Shown here: one piece after another, positions 48,997 through 57,419 of the stretch
Layout: each line of letters opens with the position of its first letter
Numbering within the stretch: position 1 is the first letter of the stretch
Origin: an uncultured Bacteroidales bacterium
Lineage (GTDB): Bacteria > Bacteroidota > Bacteroidia > Bacteroidales > Bacteroidaceae
Assembly: GCA_902788315.1 (NCBI GenBank)
Contig: CADAJS010000009.1
Span: 1-64,000 of the forward strand
DNA length: 64,000 bases
Direction: 5' to 3'
The notes under the pieces: generated by a model
What the model saw: only the letters and a program-made list of their open reading frames with translations
The model's database searches: none
Told to the model about the DNA's origin: nothing
Position numbers and translations under genes: made by a program

Positions 48997-50685
48997 ATGG
49001 GATATAGAACACATTTCAGCCGATGCAGTGAGTTGTGGAGAGGATGGGTGCTATCCGTAGCCCTGGCCACGGTGATGCCCATTTCCTCAGTTGCAGGAGT
49101 ATTGCCCGACAGCCTCTACCGTGTTATTTTGTCGTCCCCGACGGTCAACCTGGAGGAAGCCAACCACCTGATGCTCCTCTTAGACACCGAGGGCATCACC
49201 GACAGCCTCATCCACTTCGACCGGCGCTCCAGCCAGCAGACGATGCGTAAAGCCATGAACCTGTACATGGCCTCCCACTATTTGGAGAAGGAGGCCAACA
49301 TGACTGCCACCCTGCAGGCCGCACGTCGTGCCGAGACCGATGCACGCGCCGAATGCGACACCCCCTATATCGAGGAGGCACTGGCCCTGCAGTCGGTGGC
49401 CTGCATGCGCATGGGCCAGACGGACATGGCGCTGAAGTCGGCGCAGGAGGAACTGCGCTTAGACAGCCTCCGGGGCGACAGCGCCAATCTCTCGCGCGCG
49501 TACAATATATTAGCAGGGCTCAGCCTGCAGAGCGGCCGACTGGACGATGCCAAACACTACATCGTCAAGGCCACCGAGATCGAGCGTTCGCTGGAGGACA
49601 GCTCGCTGCTGAGCGTGCGCTACGGCATGGCGGCGGAGATATACACCAAGGCGGGGGAATATGACCGCGCACTGGAGTTCGTACGCCGCGCCTACGAGCT
49701 GGACCGCGAGGCAGGCAACAACCTCAAGGTGGCCCGACGCCTGGCCCAGATGGCCGACATCTATTCGGCACAGCACAGGGACAGCGAGGCCGAGACCTTC
49801 TACCTGCGAGCCATCGAACAGCTGCGCCAGGAGAACGAGCAGACGTCGCTCGTCATCACCCTGAAACAGCTAGGCCAGCTATATGCACGACAAGGACAGA
49901 AGTCCAAGGCCATACGAGTGCTCAAGGAGTGTGAGACCATCTGCCGCTCCACCGACAACCGCTACATCCTGCAGAAGGCATGCCGCCTGCTGGCCGACCT
50001 CACGAGCGACCGTTCGCCACGCGAAGCGATGGCCTACATGCGCGAGGCGATGGAGCTGAACGACACCCTGCACAGCGAACGGGCCGAACGGCTGGCCAAC
50101 GAGATACGACAGAGCCAGGCAGCCGAGCTGCAGGACCCCACTCCGGCTCCTGACAGTGAGGGGAGCACGCTCCGGCAATATGCACTCCTGGCCGTAGCGG
50201 CCCTGGCCGGAGTACTCTTCGGACTGTGGTACGGGCGGCGAAAGAAGCAGCGGGCACAGGCCGCCCTCATCCAGGCCATCGACAACAGCGAAGCGGCAAA
50301 CGACAACGAGGGCACCACCCTGGACACCCCCATGCTGTTCCGCGACAAAGAGCTGGAGTTCCTGGCCAAGGTGTCCGAGCTATACGAGCACAACCTGGAA
50401 CGCCGACGCCTCTCCATCGACGAGCTGGCCGCCGAAATGTGCATGAGCCGCTCACAGTTCTCCCGCCACATCTCGGCCGCCACGGGCGAGTCGCCCAGCA
50501 CCTACTTCAACCGCCTGCGCTTAGAGAAGGCCGCACGCCTGCTCAAGGACACAGACCGCAGCGTGAGCAACATTGCCTACGACTGCGGCTTCGACGACGC
50601 GGCCTACTTCAGCAACATGTTCAAGAAGTTCTACCGCGTGACGCCCATGCAGTATCGCGTCATCCCGCGCAAGAAGAAAGACTGA
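48997..50685 (+). CDS. Membrane-bound TPR/AraC transcriptional regulator
   Basis: 562 residues. An N-terminal hydrophobic segment (~17-35) is followed by six to eight TPR-like repeats (~50-370, e.g. ALALQSVACMRMGQTDMALKSAQEEL), a transmembrane helix (~391-411, QYALLAVAALAGVLFGLWYG) and a C-terminal AraC DNA-binding domain (~455-560, LSIDELAAEMCMSRSQFSRHI and VSNIAYDCGFDDAAYFSNMFKKFYRVTPMQYR). The TPR part should lie in the periplasm and sense a protein or surface state, with the HTH in the cytoplasm. It is divergent from the envelope gene cluster at 26.9-48.6 kb and is its probable regulator. Confidence 0.9.
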   Translation: MGYRTHFSRCSELWRGWVLSVALATVMPISSVAGVLPDSLYRVILSSPTVNLEEANHLMLLLDTEGITDSLIHFDRRSSQQTMRKAMNLYMASHYLEKEANMTATLQAARRAETDARAECDTPYIEEALALQSVACMRMGQTDMALKSAQEELRLDSLRGDSANLSRAYNILAGLSLQSGRLDDAKHYIVKATEIERSLEDSSLLSVRYGMAAEIYTKAGEYDRALEFVRRAYELDREAGNNLKVARRLAQMADIYSAQHRDSEAETFYLRAIEQLRQENEQTSLVITLKQLGQLYARQGQKSKAIRVLKECETICRSTDNRYILQKACRLLADLTSDRSPREAMAYMREAMELNDTLHSERAERLANEIRQSQAAELQDPTPAPDSEGSTLRQYALLAVAALAGVLFGLWYGRRKKQRAQAALIQAIDNSEAANDNEGTTLDTPMLFRDKELEFLAKVSELYEHNLERRRLSIDELAAEMCMSRSQFSRHISAATGESPSTYFNRLRLEKAARLLKDTDRSVSNIAYDCGFDDAAYFSNMFKKFYRVTPMQYRVIPRKKKD

Positions 50686-50731
50686 CCCGAAGGAAAGGAA
50701 AAGACCGATTCGGGATAAACTGCCTCACGAG

Positions 50732-50782
50732 GGAAATATTTCTCCCACGTCAGAGAAAAAAAGCATTATTTCCCATGACGTG
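50732..50782. promoter_or_regulatory. Interlocking inverted repeats
   Basis: GGGAAATA (50732-50739) pairs with TATTTCCC (50767-50774), and CACGTCA (50746-50752) pairs with TGACGTG (50776-50782). The two pairings interleave and cannot both form as simple hairpins, as in a pseudoknot or a switch between two structures. The 50686-51074 gap contains no gene. Confidence 0.5.
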
Positions 50783-50791
50783 TTCCTGGGG

Positions 50792-50812
50792 ACTTTATCA
50801 CTGTGATAAAGT
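50792..50812. promoter_or_regulatory. Perfect 21-bp palindrome, possible operator
   Basis: ACTTTATCAC (50792-50801), a central T, then GTGATAAAGT (50803-50812): a perfect inverted repeat of 10 bp per arm. It looks like a binding site for a dimeric regulator. No nearby promoter was matched to it. Confidence 0.5.
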
Positions 50813-50897
50813 TCCGCGCGGCACGTTATGTAACTCGAGCCTGTGTAAATCTTTTCCCCGACTTGTCGTACTTTGAGACCTTTGTCCATGAGTATGA

Positions 50898-50948
50898 GGC
50901 TTGAACATACTTGTGGAATATACCAATGTAAAATGGGGAGGAACTCCC
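50898..50948. repeat. 51-bp dispersed repeat, copy 2
   Basis: Same orientation and sequence as 49-99 except one base, with the terminal GGGAG-GAA-CTCCC stem. Confidence 0.85.
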
Positions 50949-51000
50949 GAATCTCTTAAATGAATTATGAATTGACAAAGGATTATGGACGGAGAATCGA

Positions 51001-51034
51001 GAATTATGAATTATGAATTATGAATTATGAATTA
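51001..51034. repeat. 9-bp tandem repeats before typA
   Basis: Nearly four copies of ATGAATTAT immediately before the typA promoter, with degenerate copies from ~50959. Each unit contains an ATG. Confidence 0.85.
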
Positions 51035-51041
51035 AAATCAC

Positions 51042-51049
51042 TACCTTTG
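51042..51049 (+). promoter_or_regulatory. Promoter -7 box of typA
   Basis: TACCTTTG, 26 bp before the ATG at 51075. The region upstream that should hold the -33 box is the 9-bp repeat, so repeat number may alter promoter context. Confidence 0.55.
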
Positions 51050-51074
51050 CACCCGAAAAAGCAAACAAGACGAT

Positions 51075-52880
51075 ATGCAAGACATTAGGAACATTGCCAT
51101 CATAGCCCATGTGGACCATGGGAAGACGACACTGGTGGACAAGATGCTGCTGGCCGGAAACCTCTTCCGCGACAACCAGCAGACGGGCGAACTGATGCTG
51201 GACAACAACGAGCTGGAACGCGAACGCGGTATCACCATCCTCTCGAAGAACGTCTCCATCAACTATCGCGGCACGAAGATCAACATCATCGACACTCCGG
51301 GTCACTCGGACTTCGGCGGCGAGGTGGAGCGCGTGCTGAACATGGCCGACGGCTGCCTGCTGCTGGTGGACGCCTTCGAAGGGCCGATGCCCCAGACACG
51401 CTTCGTGCTGCAGAAGGCACTGGAAATCGGGCTGAAGCCCGTGGTAGTCATCAACAAGGTGGACAAGCCAAACTGCCGCCCCGAGGAGGTGTATGAGATG
51501 GTGTTCGACCTGATGTGCGACCTCGATGCCTCGGAAGACCAGCTGGACTTCCCCGTCATCTATGGCTCGGCCAAGAACGGATGGATGGGCGAAGACTGGC
51601 GCACGCCCACCCAGGACATCACCTACCTGCTGGACGCCATCCTGCGCTACATCCCTGCCCCCCAGTATCTCGAGGGCACGCCGCAGATGCTCATCACCTC
51701 GCTCGACTTCAGCAACTATACGGGCCGCATCGCCGTGGGACGCGTACATCGCGGCACCCTGCGCGAAGGCATGCCCATCACCGTGGCCCATCGCGACGGG
51801 TCGCAGGAAAAGACGAAGATCAAGGAGCTGCACACCTTTACCGGCATGGGTCACCAGAAAATCGACGAGGTGTCGAGCGGCGACATCTGTGCCATCATCG
51901 GTCTGGAACACTTTGAGATAGGCGACACCATCTGCGATGCCGAGCAGCCCGAACCGCTGCCCGCCATCAGCATCGACGAGCCCACGATGTCCATGCTCTT
52001 CACCATCAACGACAGCCCCTTCTTCGGAAAGGAAGGCAAATACTGCACCTCGCGCCACATCTACGAACGTCTGCAGCGCGAACTGGAGAAGAACCTGGCC
52101 CTGCGAGTGGACGAGGTGCCGGGAAGCACAGACCGATGGGTGGTGAGCGGACGCGGAGTGCTCCACCTCTCGGTGCTCATCGAGACGATGCGCCGCGAAG
52201 GATACGAGCTGCAGGTGGGACAGCCGCAGGTGATCTATAAGGAGATAGACGGACAGCGCTGCGAGCCCATCGAGGAGCTGACCATCAACGTGCCGGAGGA
52301 ATTCAGCTCGAAGATGATCGACATGGTCACGCGCCGCAAGGGCGAGATGACAAGCATGGAGTCGCAGGGCGACCGCGTGAACATCGAGTTCCTCATCCCC
52401 AGCCGCGGCATCATCGGCCTGCGCACGAATGTGCTCACGGCCAGCCAGGGCGAAGCCATCATGGCCCACCGCTACAAGGAGTACCAGCCATACAAGGGCG
52501 AGATAAACCGCCGCATCAACGGCTCGATGATCAGCCTGGAGACGGGCACGGCCTATGCCTATGCCATCAACAACCTGCAGGATCGCGGACGATTCTTCAT
52601 CGAGCCGCAGGAGACGGTATATGCCGGACAGGTAGTGGGAGAGCATGTCCATGAGAATGACCTGGTGGTCAACGTGTGCAAGGCCAAGCAGCTCACCAAC
52701 ATGCGTGCCAGCGGAAGCGACGAGAAGGCGCACATCATCCCGGCCACCATCTTCTCACTGGAAGAGGCGCTCGAATACATCAAGGAGGATGAATACGTGG
52801 AGGTGACGCCCAAGAGCATGCGCATGCGCAAGTGCATCCTGGACCATCTGGAGCGTAAGCGTGCAGGGAAGAGCGAGTGA
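51075..52880 (+). CDS. typA: TypA/BipA ribosome-associated GTPase
   Basis: 601-residue translational GTPase required for ribosome assembly and stress adaptation. G1 AHVDHGKTT (~10-18), G2 in ERERGITI, G3 [12 protein letters not shown] and G4 NKVDKPNC are intact. Domains II to V follow, ending with the TypA-specific C-terminal domain ([16 protein letters not shown]). Length is standard. Single gene with its own promoter and terminator. Confidence 0.97.
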   Translation: MQDIRNIAIIAHVDHGKTTLVDKMLLAGNLFRDNQQTGELMLDNNELERERGITILSKNVSINYRGTKINIIDTPGHSDFGGEVERVLNMADGCLLLVDAFEGPMPQTRFVLQKALEIGLKPVVVINKVDKPNCRPEEVYEMVFDLMCDLDASEDQLDFPVIYGSAKNGWMGEDWRTPTQDITYLLDAILRYIPAPQYLEGTPQMLITSLDFSNYTGRIAVGRVHRGTLREGMPITVAHRDGSQEKTKIKELHTFTGMGHQKIDEVSSGDICAIIGLEHFEIGDTICDAEQPEPLPAISIDEPTMSMLFTINDSPFFGKEGKYCTSRHIYERLQRELEKNLALRVDEVPGSTDRWVVSGRGVLHLSVLIETMRREGYELQVGQPQVIYKEIDGQRCEPIEELTINVPEEFSSKMIDMVTRRKGEMTSMESQGDRVNIEFLIPSRGIIGLRTNVLTASQGEAIMAHRYKEYQPYKGEINRRINGSMISLETGTAYAYAINNLQDRGRFFIEPQETVYAGQVVGEHVHENDLVVNVCKAKQLTNMRASGSDEKAHIIPATIFSLEEALEYIKEDEYVEVTPKSMRMRKCILDHLERKRAGKSE

Positions 52881-52903
52881 TATATACTATAATATATAAA
52901 TAG

Positions 52904-52942
52904 TAGGGGCATAGCCGAAATCAGCTATGCCCCTATTGTTTT
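52904..52942 (+). terminator. Bidirectional terminator between typA and manA
   Basis: Perfect 12-bp stem TAGGGGCATAGC (52904-52915) and GCTATGCCCCTA (52924-52935), followed by TTGTTTT. The genes converge here, and the minus-strand side (ATTTATATAT) is also T-rich. Confidence 0.85.
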
Positions 52943-52956
52943 AACCCGAATCGGGT

Positions 52957-53889
52957 TTACCTGTTCTCCACGTAGCTCTCGAGGAGCTTGACGGTGACGT
53001 CCGGGATGATGGTGACGGACTTCATGCAGGCCGGCACCACGAGGGCCTCGCCGCTGTGCAGGAAGACGCCCTGATCCTCGGGCGAGAGGAAGCAACAGGC
53101 CCCATCGACACACATATAGACATGGAACGAGTCGGCCCCGGCATAGTGGCGCTGGAGGGTGCGGGTCAGCTTGAGCTCGTTGGTCACGAAGTAAGGACTC
53201 GACACCAGCTCGACCACCGCGTCGCGTGCCTCGGTGTAGTGCACCTTGGGGTCGTCCGTGATATCCTCAAAGTTGATGGCCTCGAGCGCCAGCTCCGTGT
53301 GCAGTTCGCGCTGATGCCCGTCGCGGTCGCGACGCAGATAGTCGTAGATGCGGTAAGTGACGTCGCTCGTCTGCTGTATCTCGGCAATGAGCATGCCGGC
53401 ACCGATACCATGAACACGTCCGGCAGGGATATAGAAGCAGTCGCCGGGAGCCACGGGGACACGGCAGAGGTCGGACTCGATGCTGCCATCGGCCACCTTG
53501 CGTGCATAGTCCGCCAGCTCCACACGACGGCGGAATCCGGCAATAAGCTGGCTGCCGCGGTCGGCATCGATGACATACCACATCTCGTTCTTGCCCATCT
53601 TGCCGTGGCGGCGCGCGCTGAGTTCGTCGTTAGGATGTACCTGGATGGAGAGGTCCTGGCGGGCATCAATGAACTTGATGAGCAGGGGGAAGTCAGTGCC
53701 GAAGCGAGCCGTGTTGGCTTTTCCCAGGAAGTCGGCGCCATAGCGCTGTACCACCTCGGGGAGCGTAAGCCCCTTGTCCTCGCCATTGAGTACCACAGAC
53801 TCGGAGTCCTTGACTGCCGAGACCACCCATGTCTCGGAACCCCACAGGGTGGGTTTGAAAATGGGATTGAATTTTAGGATGTCAAGCAT
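52957..53889 (-). CDS. manA: Mannose-6-phosphate isomerase, class I
   Basis: 310-residue cupin enzyme interconverting mannose-6-phosphate and fructose-6-phosphate, feeding GDP-mannose synthesis or mannose use. Zinc motif QVHPND, the KNEMWYVIDA segment, IPAGRVHGIGAG and the SDVTYRIYDY stretch match the short Bacillus-type ManA. The 66-bp gap upstream contains a doubled 17-bp sequence; it may be cotranscribed with the RecQ-tail-like gene. Confidence 0.95.
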   Translation of the reverse strand: MLDILKFNPIFKPTLWGSETWVVSAVKDSESVVLNGEDKGLTLPEVVQRYGADFLGKANTARFGTDFPLLIKFIDARQDLSIQVHPNDELSARRHGKMGKNEMWYVIDADRGSQLIAGFRRRVELADYARKVADGSIESDLCRVPVAPGDCFYIPAGRVHGIGAGMLIAEIQQTSDVTYRIYDYLRRDRDGHQRELHTELALEAINFEDITDDPKVHYTEARDAVVELVSSPYFVTNELKLTRTLQRHYAGADSFHVYMCVDGACCFLSPEDQGVFLHSGEALVVPACMKSVTIIPDVTVKLLESYVENR

Positions 53890-53902
53890 GATTTGATATA
53901 TC

Positions 53903-53942
53903 GATGTACGATTTGACGTTTTGCTGATGTACGATTTGACGT
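53903..53942. repeat. Doubled 17-bp sequence upstream of manA
   Basis: GATGTACGATTTGACGT at 53903-53919 and 53926-53942, a 23-bp period. Could be paired regulator sites or a spacer repeat; nothing else favours either. Confidence 0.75.
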
Positions 53943-53955
53943 CTCCGCCCTACGG

Positions 53956-54681
53956 CTATTTCATCTGCTGTACGCGATAGACGATGCGGGCCAGACGAAT
54001 CTCCTCGGCTTCATACACATCGCCATACTCCTTGAGCGCCTGATCCAGGTCGTCTGTCTTTGCTGCCTTGAAGTAGTCCATCAGTTCCTCGATGCAGTCG
54101 GCTCCCAGCACCTCATTGGTGAAGTACGTGATGTCCAGGCGGCGACCCTGATGGACGAGTGCCTCCAGTTCGTCCAGCACTTCATCGAAGCCCAGGCTCT
54201 CGTTCTCGGCAAAGTCATCGAGCGCAATCTTGCAGTCGATGGCATGGATGAGGTTCATCTGCTGCTTGGTACGCAGCGAAGTGGTCTTCTTGGCCGGCAT
54301 CCTCACATCGAGCGCACTCTGTACAATATCGTCGAGCCCGGTGTCCTGCGGCATCTCTTCCATATCCCCCTCGTCCTTGATAATGATTGTCTCCGGCGAA
54401 CGCAGGAACTTCTTGCCTGCCGGCGTGGGCACGATGTCGCCCTTCTTGGCACTCTTGTTCTTGAGCAGGCCGTGCTCGAAGGCTGCATCGATTACGGTGG
54501 ACCAGTAGTCCTCATCATGAGCTTCGCCACTTCCGAAGGTCTCCTTCTCGTCCATACGGGCATCCGTGATTTCCCGCGTCTCCTTTCCCATGAGATAATC
54601 TATGAACAGCTGACGTGTGACAGGCTCTCCTATTTCTACGAGCGACTTTATTATCTTTACTATCGAATCCTTTACTTCCAT
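53956..54681 (-). CDS. RecQ C-terminal-like protein, function unknown
   Basis: 241 residues beginning MEVKDSIVKIIKSLVEIGEP, a helix-turn-helix-like start, with VDAAFEHGLLKNK and VPTPAGKKFL as in winged helices that follow the RecQ helicase domain. The C-terminal part (~135-241, TYFTNEVLGADCIEELMDYFKAAKTDDL, EEIRLARIVYRVQ) resembles the end of Bacteroides RecQ proteins. There is no helicase motor. It might be a separated RecQ tail acting in trans, or a DNA-binding regulator. Homology is judged by eye, so the name is tentative. Start chosen to fit a consensus promoter. Confidence 0.65.
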   Translation of the reverse strand: MEVKDSIVKIIKSLVEIGEPVTRQLFIDYLMGKETREITDARMDEKETFGSGEAHDEDYWSTVIDAAFEHGLLKNKSAKKGDIVPTPAGKKFLRSPETIIIKDEGDMEEMPQDTGLDDIVQSALDVRMPAKKTTSLRTKQQMNLIHAIDCKIALDDFAENESLGFDEVLDELEALVHQGRRLDITYFTNEVLGADCIEELMDYFKAAKTDDLDQALKEYGDVYEAEEIRLARIVYRVQQMK

Positions 54682-54715
54682 ATATATATAGTCTGTATCA
54701 TCCTTTTTCGGGGTG

Positions 54716-54746
54716 CAAATATAGTGCAATTATACATAGCAACAAA
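54716..54746 (-). promoter_or_regulatory. Consensus promoter of the RecQ-tail-like gene
   Basis: TTTG (54743-54746), 19-bp spacer and TATATTTG (54716-54723) on the minus strand, exact match to the Bacteroidetes consensus; leader about 27 nt. Confidence 0.78.
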
Positions 54747-54828
54747 GAATTCCAGCTTTTTTTTCATACCTTGAAGAAAGATTTGCCGCAACAGACGCGT
54801 TCAGAGGCGGCACGTCTGGTCGTCCCAT

Positions 54829-54859
54829 TGGGAAAATACCATAAACAGGGTATTGCCCA
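54829..54859. promoter_or_regulatory. Inverted repeat overlapping the cysK promoter
   Basis: TGGGAAAATACC and GGGTATTGCCCA form an imperfect stem with a 7-nt loop that covers the -33 box of cysK. Position suits an operator for a cysteine or sulfur regulator. Confidence 0.4.
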
Positions 54860-54883
54860 CCTACGGGGAAGGCCGTACCTTTG
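54853..54883 (+). promoter_or_regulatory. Promoter of cysK
   Basis: TTG (54853-54855), 20-bp spacer, TACCTTTG (54876-54883). Leader about 38 nt, including an A-rich stretch just before the ATG at 54928. Confidence 0.65.
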
Positions 54884-54927
54884 CACTCGGAAACCATTCA
54901 TTAACCACATAAAAAAAAAATAAGATT

Positions 54928-55875
54928 ATGGCAAGAATTTACAAGAAGCTTACGGAACTCGTGGGCCGCACTCCGTTAGTGGAGCTGCAGAGACTGGCCG
55001 AGGCCAAGGGTGCAAAGGCCGAACTGGTGGCCAAGGTGGAATATTTCAACCCCGGCGGCAGCGTGAAGGACCGCATCGCGCTGAACATGATTGAGGATGC
55101 CGAGAAGCGGGGCCTGCTGAAGCCCGGCAGCGTAATCATCGAACCGACGAGCGGAAATACGGGCGTAGGCCTGGCGTGGATAAGCCGCGTGAAAGGCTAC
55201 GAGGCCATCATCGTGATGCCCGAGACGATGAGCAAGGAACGCCAGAACCTGCTACGTGCAGCGGGTGCCAAGCTGGTGCTCACAAGCGGAGCCCAGGGCA
55301 TGAAGGGCGCCATCGCCGAGGCCGAGCGCCTGAAGGAGGAGACTCCAGGTGCCGTAATCCTGGGGCAGTTCGTCAATCCCGCCAATCCCGAGATACACGA
55401 GAAGACGACGGGCGAGGAAATCTGGGCCGACACGGACGGCAAGGTGGATGTCTTCGTGTCCGGAGTGGGCACGGGCGGCACGGTAACCGGTGTGGCACGA
55501 GCACTGAAGCGCCACAACCCCAATGTGCGCATCGTAGCCGTGGAGCCGGACAGCAGCCCCGTGCTGAGCGGCGGACAGGCCGGCGCACACAAGATTCAGG
55601 GCATCGGCGCAGGCTTTGTACCGCAGACATACGACGGCGAGGTGGTGGACGAGATTATCCGCGTGACGAACGACGACGCCATCCGCACGGGTCGCGAACT
55701 GAGCCTCTACGAGGGACTACTGGTGGGCATCAGCAGCGGTGCCGCCGCATGGGCTGGCATCCAGCTGGCAAAGCGCCCCGAGCTGGCAGGCAAGCGCATC
55801 GTGGTGCTCCTGCCCGACACAGGCGAGCGATACCTGAGTACTCAGCTCTATGCCTATGAGGAATATCCGTTGTAA
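54928..55875 (+). CDS. cysK: Cysteine synthase A
   Basis: 315-residue PLP enzyme that makes cysteine from O-acetylserine and sulfide. PLP lysine in [12 protein letters not shown] (~45), [11 protein letters not shown] (phosphate/substrate loop), and the [15 protein letters not shown] phosphate-binding loop are intact. Its partner CysE is encoded at 10.6 kb. The stop is 9 bp from the convergent dprA stop, leaving no room for an ordinary terminator between them. Confidence 0.97.
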   Translation: MARIYKKLTELVGRTPLVELQRLAEAKGAKAELVAKVEYFNPGGSVKDRIALNMIEDAEKRGLLKPGSVIIEPTSGNTGVGLAWISRVKGYEAIIVMPETMSKERQNLLRAAGAKLVLTSGAQGMKGAIAEAERLKEETPGAVILGQFVNPANPEIHEKTTGEEIWADTDGKVDVFVSGVGTGGTVTGVARALKRHNPNVRIVAVEPDSSPVLSGGQAGAHKIQGIGAGFVPQTYDGEVVDEIIRVTNDDAIRTGRELSLYEGLLVGISSGAAAWAGIQLAKRPELAGKRIVVLLPDTGERYLSTQLYAYEEYPL

Positions 55876-55884
55876 TTAGATTAA

Positions 55885-57009
55885 TCAAATCAATCTATAC
55901 ACTCCACCACTCAGCGTCCTCACCACGCCCTGCATCTCCAATCCGAACAACAAGCTGGAAAGCTGACCGATGGAGATGCCGGTGCGCACGGTGAGGACGT
56001 TCATTTGCATGCCCTCGCTGCCACGCAGGGCATCCACCACTACCCTCTCTTCGGCACTCAACGAGGGGAAGAGGTCCTGCTGCACACCCTGTGCCAACTG
56101 CTTCTGGCGTGCCGCATCGGTCTCCCACCCCATAGACTGCAGGAAGTCCTCGGCATTGGTGAGGAGCTCGGCCCGATTCGTGCGAATCAGATTGTTGCAT
56201 CCCTCGGAATATGCATCACCGACGCGCCCGGGGAAGGCGAATACATCGCGGTCGTATGCTCCGGCTATCCCGGCGGTGATGAGCGAACCGCCCTTCCGTG
56301 CACTCTCGACCACGATGGTGGCGTCGCTCATGCCCGCCACGATGCGGTTGCGCTGCACGAAGTTCTTCTTGTCGGCATTCGTCTGGCTCATGAACTCGGT
56401 GAGCAGCCCGCCCTGTTCCAGCATCTTCACCGCATCGGTACGATGCATGCGCGGGTATATCTGGTCCATCCCGTGAGCCAGGACACCCACCGTGGGCAAG
56501 CCCTGAGCCAATGCGGCACGATGGCAATGGATGTCCACCCCATAGGCCAATCCGCTCACGACAAGCGTATCGGGTGACAAGGCACGAAGATCAGCCACGA
56601 AGCGGGCACAGAGGTCGCGTCCATAGGGCGTAATCTTACGTGTGCCCACCATGCTCACCACACGGCGCGCATTGAGGTCGGCCGTGCCACGGAAGTACAG
56701 CAAGATGGGCGCATCAGAGCATTCGCGCAGACGGGCCGGATAGTCGTCATCATAGAATCCCAGGCAGCGAATACGGCTCTGACTGGCAAAGCGGTATTCC
56801 TCCTCGGCACGTCCCATCAGCGTGTCCATCAGCGAGATACCCTCGACAGCGCGAGGGTGGAGCTCCGGCATTACGTCGCGGATGTGGCGCCGATGCTCAT
56901 AGATGACCGTAGCGCTGCCCGCCTGCTCCAAAAGGAGACGCAGGCCCGGAAGTCCGATGCCGGGCACCCGGGTGAGTGCCATCATACAGAGAGTCTCTTG
57001 TTCCGTCAT
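55885..57009 (-). CDS. dprA: DNA-processing protein DprA
   Basis: 374 residues. DprA protects incoming single-stranded DNA and loads RecA in natural transformation. N-terminal SAM-like helices (~1-70), the Rossmann-type core (~100-300) with MVGTRKITPYGR, VVSGLAYGVDIHCHRAAL and the FVQRNRIVAGMSDATIVVES stretch, and a C-terminal winged helix (~315-374). It is last in a three-gene operon after DUF2851 and a thioesterase (4-nt overlap). Confidence 0.96.
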   Translation of the reverse strand: MTEQETLCMMALTRVPGIGLPGLRLLLEQAGSATVIYEHRRHIRDVMPELHPRAVEGISLMDTLMGRAEEEYRFASQSRIRCLGFYDDDYPARLRECSDAPILLYFRGTADLNARRVVSMVGTRKITPYGRDLCARFVADLRALSPDTLVVSGLAYGVDIHCHRAALAQGLPTVGVLAHGMDQIYPRMHRTDAVKMLEQGGLLTEFMSQTNADKKNFVQRNRIVAGMSDATIVVESARKGGSLITAGIAGAYDRDVFAFPGRVGDAYSEGCNNLIRTNRAELLTNAEDFLQSMGWETDAARQKQLAQGVQQDLFPSLSAEERVVVDALRGSEGMQMNVLTVRTGISIGQLSSLLFGLEMQGVVRTLSGGVYRLI

Positions 57010-57416
57010 CCTTCCTTATCGAAATAGGGTTCCAGATACTTTTCCAACTCGGCACACTCCTTCAGCCGCCCCTGCACGAGGCACACGGTGTCCACACGTC
57101 CACGAGCCACCAGTTTCATGTCGGGCAGGCGGAAGATGTCCTGCAGGAAGACATAGCGTACGCCTTCCTTGCGCACGGAGAGCTTGCTCACAAACTCGTC
57201 GCGGCTGCGCAGAGGCATTTTATACGATATCGTAATACGAGCCACCACGGGCGTGATGCCCTGGGCATACATATCGGCAAAGCTGAGACCGGCACTGAGC
57301 ATAAACTCGTGGCGCGTATGTTCCATGTAATGCTGATAGTTGGCATTGTTCACGATGCCCTCCAGGTCGCACTCATAGTCGCGCACCTTGAACTTCAATT
57401 CAAAGACGTATTGCAT
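57006..57416 (-). CDS. Hotdog-fold acyl-CoA thioesterase
   Basis: 136-residue 4HBT-type thioesterase: VRDYECDLEGIVNNANYQHYMEHTR holds the catalytic Asp-x-x-Gly-x-Val-x-x-x-x-Tyr pattern. Likely hydrolyses acyl-CoA; substrate not predictable. It begins 3 bp after the DUF2851 stop and overlaps dprA by 4 nt. Confidence 0.92.
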   Translation of the reverse strand: MQYVFELKFKVRDYECDLEGIVNNANYQHYMEHTRHEFMLSAGLSFADMYAQGITPVVARITISYKMPLRSRDEFVSKLSVRKEGVRYVFLQDIFRLPDMKLVARGRVDTVCLVQGRLKECAELEKYLEPYFDKEG

Positions 57417-57419
57417 TCT

